Positions 23,511 through 29,880 of a stretch of 35,087 bases of DNA are shown here, piece after piece (positions within the stretch are counted from its first letter, which is position 1; each line of letters starts with the position of its first letter). The position numbers and the translations under genes were made by a program. The stretch is taken from positions 1 to 35,087 of IMG/VR virus record IMGVR_UViG_3300046459_000220. One strand, given 5' to 3'. Origin of the DNA: a virus. The notes under the pieces were generated by a model. It did not search any database, had not been told where the DNA came from, and saw only the letters and a list, made by a program, of their open reading frames with translations.

Positions 23511-23519
23511 TACCAGCGG

Positions 23520-24110
23520 CTATTTTTTGTTGTTTATTTCTTTCCACCAATCGGCCGCGCCCTCGTCGTCGTCATCGGTGGTCGGGATGTCGTCGGCAGC
23601 ATCAGATTGGTGTATTTCCGTCTCGATCTGTGCATCGAACGGAATGTCTTTGTATATGAGTTGCACGCCGTGTTCAAAACATACGCGCTGCAGGTAGTGC
23701 CAAAATTCGTTGCGCTCGGTATCGTCGGCAGCATCCCATGCTTGCTGTACGGTCGTGCGCGCTGGCCCCGGCGGGCTGAACGGGACGACGTTTGCCCGCA
23801 CCTCGGAAGGCGCGGGCAGGTCATTATGTCCGGCTCTTCGTCCATCCTGCATCACGTCCCTTCGTTCATGTTTCTTGTTGTTGGTTGCGCACTCTGGGCA
23901 GAAGTGTAGGTTAGGCGCGCGGCCGACTTTCCAGTGCCACCGCATGAACAGCTTGCGCATCTGCTCGTTCGATTGGCCGTGGTTTAAATGCTTGGCTTGC
24001 TTGCCACACTTGCGGCAAACGATCCTATTATATCGGTCGAAGCCAATGCCATCGGGCTTCACACCCTCGATGATCTCAAACCAAAAACTGTTATCATTGT
24101 GTTTTTTCAT
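23520..24110 (-). CDS. Zinc-ribbon-containing phage protein
   Basis: A 196-residue protein. The N-terminal third holds 'YNRIVCRKCGKQAKHLNHG' and, further on, 'LHFCPECATNNKK', so two CxxC pairs about 40 residues apart could bind zinc. The C-terminal half is acidic with 'TVQQAWDAADDTERNEFWHYL' and ends in a poly-Asp stretch plus 'WWKEINNKK'. The start overlaps the upstream stop by 4 bases. No enzymatic motif; DNA or RNA binding is possible. Confidence 0.5.
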   Translation of the reverse strand: MKKHNDNSFWFEIIEGVKPDGIGFDRYNRIVCRKCGKQAKHLNHGQSNEQMRKLFMRWHWKVGRAPNLHFCPECATNNKKHERRDVMQDGRRAGHNDLPAPSEVRANVVPFSPPGPARTTVQQAWDAADDTERNEFWHYLQRVCFEHGVQLIYKDIPFDAQIETEIHQSDAADDIPTTDDDDEGAADWWKEINNKK

Positions 24111-25147
24111 TCAGCCGCTTCGTCGACCTTGCTGGCAAAGATCGGATCGAGGTTCAGCCGCTTGCGCAGCACTTCATAGAGTACGTCTTTCGGCAGTTTC
24201 TTGGTCGAGCGTAGATATTCGTCGACCTTGAGTCCCTTCAATCGCCGGATGAATTTGTCCGGGAAATAGAACTCGTCCTTTGCGGTGCCATCCCAGAAAT
24301 CGGAATAGGTCGACAGCAGCCAGCACACCGTCAACAGAAACTCAGCCCTAAGATGCGGGCGTGGCTCGTCGCGAGCGCCGGACAGTTGACGGACGGTCCA
24401 ACATTTATCGATGGCGTCGAAAAACCGGATCATGTTGGTGCGGAGGTTGTCGGGGCCAATCGTTTCCACCAGCGAATCCAACCCTTGCAGCAAGTCGTAC
24501 ACCTTGCTGCTCCTAAGCGCGCCGCTCTTGTGGGCGTGCAGCGCACCGACGATCCGAGCGAATGTGAACCCGGTCATCAGTTCGTGGCGGGTTTTAACTT
24601 GATCCCAGCCGACGCGATCTTTCATCGCAAAGGCGTCGTCCTTGTTCAGCGCCACCAGCACGGCCGCGGCTTCGCTTTTCTTTTTCCGGTTGCGCATCAG
24701 CACGCTTGCCGAGATGCGAACCTGTGTCGTCCCCAAGCGGCAAAACAGGTCGTTCTCGAATTCCTCGGTTGTGCCTATATAGACTTTGGCTCCAAGCTTG
24801 ATCTTGAGATCCGGGCGTTCCTTGACCGCCAAGGCAGCGGCGTACAGGCGTTGTCCGCCGTCGATGCAAAAGCACTTGTCGTGCAGGAAGTAGGTTGTTC
24901 CTCGCGACGTGCACCGCTGGCCGCGCATTCCGAGCACGATATCGGACATGTTGCCGCCCATGAAATAGCCCGCGATAATCTCGTTGATGTGATTGCCGCT
25001 GAATCCCTGCTCGCGCTGATACCAACCAATGTTGATATATTTGAGCGTGGTCTGATCGAGCACGCCGCGCAGAACAAGCTCGTCCTTCACGTCGTCGTCT
25101 TCCTCAAGGCTGTAGTTAAGGACGCGGACATCGTTATTATTTGCCAT
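24107..25147 (-). CDS. ParB/DndB-like (DGQHR-type) domain protein
   Basis: A 346-residue protein from ATG 25147 with a perfect AAGGAGT box. The N-terminal part has 'YQREQGFSGNHINEIIAGYFM' and, after a variable loop, 'FCIDGGQRLYAAALAVKERPD', matching the 'DGQ(H)R' signature of DGQHR/ParB-type domains, followed by 'FENDLFCRLGTTQVRISASVL'. These folds occur in DndB regulators, ParB-like nucleases/CTPases and phage proteins. The C-terminal helical half is unfamiliar. It overlaps the upstream gene by 11 bases. A DNA-binding or partition-like function is inferred only from the motif. Confidence 0.5.
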   Translation of the reverse strand: MANNNDVRVLNYSLEEDDDVKDELVLRGVLDQTTLKYINIGWYQREQGFSGNHINEIIAGYFMGGNMSDIVLGMRGQRCTSRGTTYFLHDKCFCIDGGQRLYAAALAVKERPDLKIKLGAKVYIGTTEEFENDLFCRLGTTQVRISASVLMRNRKKKSEAAAVLVALNKDDAFAMKDRVGWDQVKTRHELMTGFTFARIVGALHAHKSGALRSSKVYDLLQGLDSLVETIGPDNLRTNMIRFFDAIDKCWTVRQLSGARDEPRPHLRAEFLLTVCWLLSTYSDFWDGTAKDEFYFPDKFIRRLKGLKVDEYLRSTKKLPKDVLYEVLRKRLNLDPIFASKVDEAAE

Positions 25148-25973
25148 GGTCCGACTCCTTGTGATCAATCGAGTCCATGAGATGGACGACGACTTCCTCG
25201 CGCCGTATGCGGTCAATGCTTTTGATCAGATAGGCTAGCAAGTCCTTTTGCTCTTGCGGCGTTGCCGTACTCCATGCCGACACCATGCGCTTGCGCCACG
25301 CGCCGATCAGGGTTTGCGGGCCGCTGCGCCGGTTGGTACTCGCAAGCGCGCTGACATCTTTGCCAGCGGCGGCATCCGCGATCAATTGGCGAACGATCTC
25401 GGTATGCTCACCCTCCGGTGCTCCGCGATTGAGAACGACCAGTTCATCCATCTCGGGCGCACTGTCGAGCGACGTCCCCTTGATCTTGTTCATCGCCTCT
25501 TCGCCGAGCTTCATTGTGCGGAAGTTCGTTTTGCGGTCACGACTCCCCCGCTTTTGCTTGCCAAAAAATGTATTGTCTGATTTCACGGGCGGTGCGGGCT
25601 GTATGGGTTGCGCCGGTTTTCGGTAGCGCTCCCGATTCTCAATCCAGATCCTTCGGTACGAACGCAGATGCGTCCCGGTGAGCGCGGCGCGGAGCAGTGT
25701 CATATCGGATGCGAGGGCGAGCAATGCGTTGCGGTCGATCCGCGTCCAAAATTCCACGCCGTTCTGTGTCAGCCAATCCTTAAAAGCGACGTCCGGTGAT
25801 ATGGCGTCTTTCGCTTCAAGCATTGCCGCTGCATATTGGATCGAACCCTCGATCCAACTGGTGCGGTCGCCCTTTGCGGCGGCTGTCACGGTGAGATCGT
25901 AAGCAGCGATGATGCGGCGCTTTATGGAATCGATCTTGCCATGGCCAGGTTCGATAAACGCAACGACCGACAT
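25137..25973 (-). CDS. First gene of leftward operon, unknown function
   Basis: A 278-residue protein with an excellent GGAGGG box. The N-terminal half (IKRRIIAAYDLTVTAAAKGDR, 'IQYAAAMLEAKDAISPDVAFK', 'DWLTQNGVEFWTRIDRNALLA') resembles plasmid/phage proteins built of short helices like DUF3102-type 'EAK...L' segments. A basic linker (KQKRGSRDRKTNFR) precedes a helical C-terminus. It starts next to the divergent control region and heads the minus-strand unit. Confidence 0.5.
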   Translation of the reverse strand: MSVVAFIEPGHGKIDSIKRRIIAAYDLTVTAAAKGDRTSWIEGSIQYAAAMLEAKDAISPDVAFKDWLTQNGVEFWTRIDRNALLALASDMTLLRAALTGTHLRSYRRIWIENRERYRKPAQPIQPAPPVKSDNTFFGKQKRGSRDRKTNFRTMKLGEEAMNKIKGTSLDSAPEMDELVVLNRGAPEGEHTEIVRQLIADAAAGKDVSALASTNRRSGPQTLIGAWRKRMVSAWSTATPQEQKDLLAYLIKSIDRIRREEVVVHLMDSIDHKESDHGK

Positions 25974-26007
25974 GGTCGCCCTCCGTTTAATTTTGTGTTG
26001 TTTGAAA

Positions 26008-26058
26008 GCAAAACTTGCCGTAGGCTACACGTCAAATATGACGGCTGGCAAGGGAAAA
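26008..26058 (+). promoter_or_regulatory. Divergent control region: promoter for the Cro/YdaS-like gene with operator pair
   Basis: TTGCCG (26015-26020), a 16-base spacer and TATGAC (26037-26042) form a rightward promoter. CTTGCC (26014-26019) overlaps the -35 box and GGCAAG (26047-26052) follows the -10 box, the same design as ahead of yqaJ. An additional interrupted palindrome, TTGnCGT-N7-ACGnCAA, spans 26015-26035 and places a TTGACG box (26035-26030) on the minus strand for the leftward operon, though a matching -10 is not clear. Confidence 0.55.
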
Positions 26059-26067
26059 TTTCCGGTG

Positions 26068-26271
26068 ATGGACAAGGGTGTCGAGGCGGCTGTCGAGGCG
26101 GCTGGTGGAGTTAGACCGCTGGCCCGGTTGTTGGGGATTTCGCATCAGGCCATAGTCCAATGGGACCGGGTTCCGGCGGCGCGGTTGCTTGAGGTTGAGC
26201 GCCTGACTCGAGTACCGCGCGAGGATCTACGGCCCGATCTGTTCAGGCGGGCGCGGCGGGCTACGGCTTGA
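26068..26271 (+). CDS. Cro/YdaS-like HTH transcription regulator
   Basis: A 67-residue protein from ATG 26068, chosen because the predicted promoter's -10 box covers the earlier ATG at 26038 and an AAGGGA box lies 12 bases upstream. 'AVEAAGGVRPLARLLGISHQA' then 'IVQWDRVPAARLLEVERLTRV' and 'PREDLRPDLF' is the standard Cro/YdaS helix-turn-helix pattern. It is probably the regulator that binds the flanking operators, controlling both directions. No CI-type partner is seen in the window. Confidence 0.75.
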   Translation: MDKGVEAAVEAAGGVRPLARLLGISHQAIVQWDRVPAARLLEVERLTRVPREDLRPDLFRRARRATA

Positions 26272-26286
26272 TCGGTGCTTGCACGC

Positions 26287-26817
26287 ATGACCGATGACGA
26301 TGATCAACCGGATATGTTTGGATCATTCACACGCGCACGTCGCGGTGATCCCGAAACGTCGAAGCTTGCGGCCGAGAAGGTCGCGCAGCGGCTCAACAAG
26401 CTACAGCAGCAAGTCCGCGATATCATGCTCGCCCATTCCGAAGGGCTGACCCATTGGGAGATCGAGCATATCTATGGTTGGCACGGCACGACCGCACGGA
26501 CTCGAGTCAGTGAGCTTGAACAGATGGGTCTGGTCATCAAAGGGCCGACGCCGCGGTTCATCAAGCAATCGCGCGATCCAACCGCGCCGCGGGGCGTGTA
26601 CTTTGCCATTGAGCACGCTCGCACCAAGCCGTGGTTTAATCTGATTACGCCGATAGCGACGCAGCCGGTTGAACTCCGGTGTGCTCATTGCGGTGACAGC
26701 GGCGGGAACTTCGAACACGTTACCCACATCGGTGCACCGAACGGTGGCGTGTCGGTTCATGCAAAATGCCGCTCGGCGTATTTTCAGGAACTAGACAAAC
26801 GTCCGTTCAAATATTGA
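26287..26817 (+). CDS. Winged-helix protein with C-terminal Cys/His cluster
   Basis: A 176-residue protein (ATG 26287; GTG 26275 possible). Residues ~20-85 hold 'GDPETSKLAAEKV' and a winged-helix-like segment 'LTHWEIEHIYGWHGTTARTRV' followed by 'SELEQMGLVIKG'. The C-terminus has 'LRCAHCGDSGG', 'HVTHIG' and 'VHAKC', a possible zinc site. This combination is seen in phage proteins located near regulators and replication genes. DNA binding is likely; target unknown. Confidence 0.55.
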   Translation: MTDDDDQPDMFGSFTRARRGDPETSKLAAEKVAQRLNKLQQQVRDIMLAHSEGLTHWEIEHIYGWHGTTARTRVSELEQMGLVIKGPTPRFIKQSRDPTAPRGVYFAIEHARTKPWFNLITPIATQPVELRCAHCGDSGGNFEHVTHIGAPNGGVSVHAKCRSAYFQELDKRPFKY

Positions 26818-26836
26818 GTGCCCCACGGGGGTCGGC

Positions 26837-27562
26837 TTGAAATTCTATGTCGGCATCGATCATGCTTCGCACGCCGAACATCTCAACCGAGTTTTTATCA
26901 GCATCAATACTGTACGCCGTCGCAAAAAGCCGGTCGCAGCCTCGGAATGGATTCTAGACAGCGGGGCATTTCGTGAAATCGAGCAATATGGCTGTTACCG
27001 TCACGACCCGGCTGAATATGCTGCTTCGGTTAATCGTTTGGCGGCAATCAATTCCAATCTGATTGCCGCTGTATCGCAAGATTGGATGTGCGAGCCGTTC
27101 ATGGTCGAGCGCACCGGGCTGTCAGTCGAGGAACACCAGCGGCGCACGATTGAGCGATACGATGCGTTGCTGCCGCTGGTGAACATCTACTTGATGCCGG
27201 TGCTGCAAGGATATTCATTGCAGAGTTACCTTGACCACATCGCCCAATATGGCGACCGGCTACAGCCCGGCATGTATGTCGGCGTTGGATCAGTCTGCAA
27301 ACGCAACGGGGATGTGCGGCAGATCGAGGCAATTCTATCTGCCATCAAGCGAGTGCGGCCGGATTTGCGATTGCATGGCTTCGGCATCAAGGTCACGGCC
27401 CTCGGCAGCGGTGTGGTGCGTGATTGCCTCTACAGCGCAGACAGCATGGCGTGGTCGTTCGCTGCTCGCTGGGAAGGACGGAACGCCCACGATTGGCGCG
27501 AAGCAAAAGCATACGCTGATCGGATTGAAACGATGCCATTTCAATATGGATGGATGTTCTAA
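26837..27562 (+). CDS. dpdA: DpdA-like 7-deazaguanine DNA/tRNA base-exchange enzyme
   Basis: A 241-residue protein from a TTG start five bases after a GGGGG run. It follows the phage DpdA/TGT-related pattern: 'MKFYVGIDHASHAEHLNRVF' opening, 'WILDSGAF' (D41), 'AVSQDWMCEP', 'IERYDALLPL', 'YLMPVLQGY', 'YVGVGSVCKRNGDVRQIEAIL', 'LRLHGFGIKVTAL' and 'SADSMAWSFAAR' (D202). TGT-family enzymes use two aspartates of this kind to exchange guanine for a 7-deazaguanine; DpdA homologues do so in DNA and can shield phages from restriction. No preQ0 synthesis genes occur in the window, so the base would come from the host queuosine pathway. Confidence 0.7.
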   Translation: MKFYVGIDHASHAEHLNRVFISINTVRRRKKPVAASEWILDSGAFREIEQYGCYRHDPAEYAASVNRLAAINSNLIAAVSQDWMCEPFMVERTGLSVEEHQRRTIERYDALLPLVNIYLMPVLQGYSLQSYLDHIAQYGDRLQPGMYVGVGSVCKRNGDVRQIEAILSAIKRVRPDLRLHGFGIKVTALGSGVVRDCLYSADSMAWSFAARWEGRNAHDWREAKAYADRIETMPFQYGWMF

Positions 27563-27563
27563 A

Positions 27564-27788
27564 ATGATGTACCGCAAGCGTTCGCTGAACCGGAAATATC
27601 CGATAATAGTGGCGCTGCGGGACGTGCGTTTGGCAAAGAAACTTCCCCGCAAGGTCATCGCTTACAAGATGGGATATGATGAAAAGACGCTGGCAAAGTG
27701 GGAATGGGGCACCAACCTGCCATCGTTGCAGGCGCTTCACGATTGGTGCGAGGTGCTCGGTATGAAACCAACTATCCGACCACTATGA
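27564..27788 (+). CDS. XRE-family HTH protein
   Basis: A 74-residue protein starting two bases after the dpdA stop (ATG ATG). 'VALRDVRLAKKLPRKVIAYKM' then 'GYDEKTLAKWEWGTNLPSLQA' is an XRE/Cro-type helix-turn-helix with the usual 'W...G...P....L' recognition-turn pattern. It is basic at the N-terminus. It could regulate phage genes or be a small DNA-binding partner. The 3' end overlaps the convergent minus-strand gene by 17 bases. Confidence 0.65.
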   Translation: MMYRKRSLNRKYPIIVALRDVRLAKKLPRKVIAYKMGYDEKTLAKWEWGTNLPSLQALHDWCEVLGMKPTIRPL

Positions 27789-28074
27789 CGTCAATCAGAG
27801 TGGTCAGTGCTCCATCTTTCACGGCCGGATCAAAATGCTCGCAACCTTTTTGATTGACGATTAGTTGAAGCCTTTTGATTGCGCGCCAAAGGTCACGAAC
27901 TTCAATCCCATCGTCTGGATCGGCCCCGCCATCATCGGCAACGGCCCGTGCATCCTCGTCGGTGTCCTCGTCGGTAAGCCGACGCGAAAAACCCTCTTCC
28001 TCATTCTCACCCCACCGCGACGCGATGTCGACGACGAGTGCCAAGGCGGCGGCGGTGCTCATATCGTTGATCAT
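27772..28074 (-). CDS. Acidic small protein, last gene of leftward small-gene operon
   Basis: A 100-residue protein with a hydrophobic helix (STAAALALVVDIASRWG) followed by an extremely acidic stretch (DEDTDEDARAVADDGGADPD) and a helical tail (LWRAIKRLQLIVNQKG). It begins one base after the upstream stop. No family recognised; acidic phage proteins of this size sometimes mimic DNA, but there is no specific evidence here. Confidence 0.45.
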   Translation of the reverse strand: MINDMSTAAALALVVDIASRWGENEEEGFSRRLTDEDTDEDARAVADDGGADPDDGIEVRDLWRAIKRLQLIVNQKGCEHFDPAVKDGALTTLIDVIVVG

Positions 28075-28075
28075 G

Positions 28076-28237
28076 TCATTCGTCCTTGTAGCCTAGCGCG
28101 CGCAGCTTGACGCGCAAGGCTTCCATTTCCATCAGATAATTTGTGTTGTCATTCGCGGCGGCGAGCGGTCGAGCCGCTGGCACACTCGGTCGCGTCGCTC
28201 GACGCCACCGCCACCAGATCAGGATCCTACGCATCAT
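28076..28237 (-). CDS. 53-residue basic protein
   Basis: From ATG ATG at 28237, within the end of the upstream gene (11-base overlap). The start is Arg/Trp-rich (MRRILIWWRWRRATRPSVPA), then comes the 'AAANDN' peptide and a short helix 'MEMEALRVKLRALGYKDE'. The N-terminus could sit at a membrane surface. No family recognised. Confidence 0.4.
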   Translation of the reverse strand: MMRRILIWWRWRRATRPSVPAARPLAAANDNTNYLMEMEALRVKLRALGYKDE

Positions 28238-28442
28238 CGATGTCGTCCCACGTAAGTTCGATTCCCTCAATAAATACATCCCAAGGCATCTTGATCGCTT
28301 TTGCCAATGAAACGGCTGTAACCATCAGCATGAAGATGCCGTCAAGTGGTTGCCCTTTGCTGATTTCTTTGATCGCTTTGAGTGTTTCATCGGATCCGGC
28401 TTGGATCTGTTTGGTGAGTTTAGCTAGTTCTGCCTTACGCAT
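28227..28442 (-). CDS. 71-residue helical protein
   Basis: Begins 'MRKAELAKLTKQIQAGSDETL' (amphipathic helix) with a mildly hydrophobic middle (FMLMVTAVSLAKAIKM) and an acidic end (ELTWDDIDDA). It overlaps the upstream gene by 8 bases. Function unknown; clearly part of the coupled operon. Confidence 0.5.
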   Translation of the reverse strand: MRKAELAKLTKQIQAGSDETLKAIKEISKGQPLDGIFMLMVTAVSLAKAIKMPWDVFIEGIELTWDDIDDA

Positions 28443-28653
28443 CTGGTTTCCTCGCGATCAAGTCGGAGATTGCCCGCGCGCTGCAACGGTTGCAGACGTG
28501 AACATCGCCGATCTTGTAAACGTGGTAAGGCAGCGCCGGAATGACGTGCTTGCATTCGAGCACGACGTTGCTGCCGCCCGTCTGCTTGGTGAGGCCGACG
28601 ATCAGCCGGAACACACCGGGCGGTTCGTCGTAATCGGAATCGATGTCGATCAT
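28435..28653 (-). CDS. 72-residue zinc-ribbon-like protein
   Basis: The ATG at 28653 has a GGGG box 6 bases upstream and overlaps the preceding stop (ATGA); ATG 28659 is in frame but less favourable. 'IDIDSDYDEPPGVFRLIVGL' is followed by 'VVLECKHVIPALP' and 'HVCNRCSARAISDLI', so Cys/His residues could form a small zinc site. Function unknown. Confidence 0.5.
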   Translation of the reverse strand: MIDIDSDYDEPPGVFRLIVGLTKQTGGSNVVLECKHVIPALPYHVYKIGDVHVCNRCSARAISDLIARKPDA

Positions 28654-28748
28654 AACCATCCCCGCATGATTGCCGCCCATGCCGCGATGTTGGCGAGGAC
28701 GAGCGCGAGCGCGATCAGTTCGAGCACGGCGCTGGCTTGGCGTTGCAT
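28650..28748 (-). CDS. 32-residue membrane peptide
   Basis: Preceded by GGGGGAT and locked into the operon by an ATGA overlap at its end. The product is 'MQRQASAVLELIALALVLAN' followed by 'IAAWAAIMRGWL', a single continuous hydrophobic helix with a basic N-terminus. Its regular Shine-Dalgarno and coupling argue for translation despite its size. Role unknown. Confidence 0.5.
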   Translation of the reverse strand: MQRQASAVLELIALALVLANIAAWAAIMRGWL

Positions 28749-28763
28749 TGTGGTATCCCCCAT

Positions 28764-29006
28764 TCAGAACGGTAAGTCGTCGTTCATGTCGCCTTCGACG
28801 GCACCGCCGCCCGAGCCGATGATCACCTCGCCGTTGTACTTGAGCTTGCGCGAGGCCGGATTGAGCAACCGTTTGCGTTGGTCGGTGAGTTTTTTCAGTT
28901 CGTTGGCGGCGCGGAACAACTTGCGCTGCCACCGTTCGATGGCCTCGGCGTTGGCCTGTAGCTTGGTTTGGCGCTGCTCGACGCGCATATCGGGTTTGTT
29001 CATCAT
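28764..29006 (-). CDS. 80-residue coiled-coil protein
   Basis: Starts 'MMNKPDMRVEQRQTKLQANA' and continues as a basic coiled coil (IERWQRKLFRAANELKKLTDQ) to 'LNPASRKLKYNGEVIIGSGGG', ending in 'DMNDDLPF', a tail like that of ssDNA-binding proteins (acidic residues then P-F). That tip is suggestive of interaction with replication proteins but may be coincidence. ATG overlaps the upstream stop by 4 bases. Confidence 0.5.
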   Translation of the reverse strand: MMNKPDMRVEQRQTKLQANAEAIERWQRKLFRAANELKKLTDQRKRLLNPASRKLKYNGEVIIGSGGGAVEGDMNDDLPF

Positions 29007-29182
29007 CGCACCTTAGCTTTTGCTCGCCGCAGATCGGCGATCAGCCGCACCTCGTCGACTCCGTACAGATCGCGCACCATGCCAGCGGTTACACAGATGA
29101 TCGGCTCGGCATCGTCGAGCCAATATGTATCGTCGTTGTAGGCGATCCATTCGACCGCCTCGCGATATCCGGGGCGCTTCAT
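29003..29182 (-). CDS. 59-residue conserved phage protein
   Basis: From ATG 29182: 'MKRPGYREAVEWIAYNDDTYW' then 'ICVTAGMVRDLYGVDEVRLIA'. The 'REAVxWIAxNDD' motif with 'V..LVADLFG' recurs in small proteins of alphaproteobacterial phages of unknown role. ATGA overlaps on both sides place it firmly in the operon. Confidence 0.55.
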   Translation of the reverse strand: MKRPGYREAVEWIAYNDDTYWLDDAEPIICVTAGMVRDLYGVDEVRLIADLRRAKAKVR

Positions 29183-29385
29183 CGCGGCACCTCTTCGCTT
29201 TCGCAATGGTCTGGATAGCCGACCCAATGCGGAAGGCATCGACGCATCGTCGGATGCGATTTGCGGCTCGGGCTTTTGCCAAACACGTTAGGAATGAACC
29301 GCCAGCCGTTCTCGTTTTGCGTGGCGTGCCCAAGGATGTAACGGGAGCCGTCGTTTAGCTTGCGGATGAAACGATAGGTTGTCAT
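29179..29385 (-). CDS. 68-residue protein, unknown function
   Basis: Begins 'MTTYRFIRKLNDGSRYILGHA' and has 'GWRFIPNVFGKSPSRKSHPTM' and a 'CLPHWVGYPDHCE' end. It looks like a small beta-sheet protein. The start overlaps the lipoprotein stop by one base (TGATG). Confidence 0.5.
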   Translation of the reverse strand: MTTYRFIRKLNDGSRYILGHATQNENGWRFIPNVFGKSPSRKSHPTMRRCLPHWVGYPDHCESEEVPR

Positions 29386-29618
29386 CACCGCACCCAAAAG
29401 TGACGCTCGCGCGAGTAGCCGCGCAGGGCCATGCATTCCTGAATGATAAAGCCTTGTTGGCTTTCGGGGCCGGATGAGAACCTTGATTGATACCGGCATT
29501 CGTCGAAGTTGCGGTTCGTCTGATCGGCCGATGAACCGGGGCGCTTCCACGCTTCGGCGACCGTGTTGCAGCCAGCGAGCGACACCGCGAACGCGGCGAT
29601 GGTGATGATCCTTAACAT
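29385..29618 (-). CDS. Small phage lipoprotein
   Basis: A 77-residue protein with a classical lipoprotein signal: 'MLRIITIAAFAVSLAGC', a basic start, hydrophobic core and LAGC lipobox with the modified Cys at residue 17. The mature part has two further cysteines ('DECRYQSRF', 'IQECMALRG'). It is the first gene of the leftward small-gene operon and sits behind a clear promoter. Surface lipoproteins of this size in phages can act in superinfection exclusion; that is a hypothesis here. Confidence 0.65.
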   Translation of the reverse strand: MLRIITIAAFAVSLAGCNTVAEAWKRPGSSADQTNRNFDECRYQSRFSSGPESQQGFIIQECMALRGYSRERHFWVR

Positions 29619-29648
29619 CGTCCTAGTCCCCCATTTGTTGACGCGACA

Positions 29649-29689
29649 GGTATAGCTTGCCGCTCGTCTGGTGTCAAGTTTTACTTGCC
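29649..29689 (-). promoter_or_regulatory. Sigma70-type promoter with two GGCAAG operators
   Basis: Minus strand TTGACA (29677-29672, perfect -35), 17-base spacer, TATACC (29654-29649). One GGCAAG lies in the spacer (29661-29656) and another just upstream of the -35 (29689-29684), in direct orientation 28 bases apart. The upstream element is part of the palindrome CAAGTTTTACTTG (29675-29687). The next gene is the lipoprotein 31 bases downstream of the -10. Confidence 0.65.
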
Positions 29690-29814
29690 AGTGGGATCAA
29701 TGGGATGTCGGGGACAGCGCCCGCGCCGGGTTGACGGAACCGGGCCGAATCGGGAACGTTGTGCGAGCGCCGGGACAGCGGTTTGATCCACCGTTGCCTC
29801 ACCACAGCAGTCCG

Positions 29815-29869
29815 CCCTAGTCCGTCGCACTGCCGAGGCTTACCGGCATCCCTTTACGCCAGACTAGGG
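29815..29869 (+). promoter_or_regulatory. Stem-loop in the leader of the replication operon
   Basis: CCCTAGTC (29815-29822) pairs with GACTAGGG (29862-29869), enclosing an inner TGCCG/CGGCA hairpin (29831-29835, 29844-29848). The 3' arm contains the only G-rich ribosome-binding-like run before the GTG at 29881, so folding could limit initiation of the replication protein. The rest of 29619-29880 holds no gene. Confidence 0.4.
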
Positions 29870-29880
29870 GCCGATCCGCC

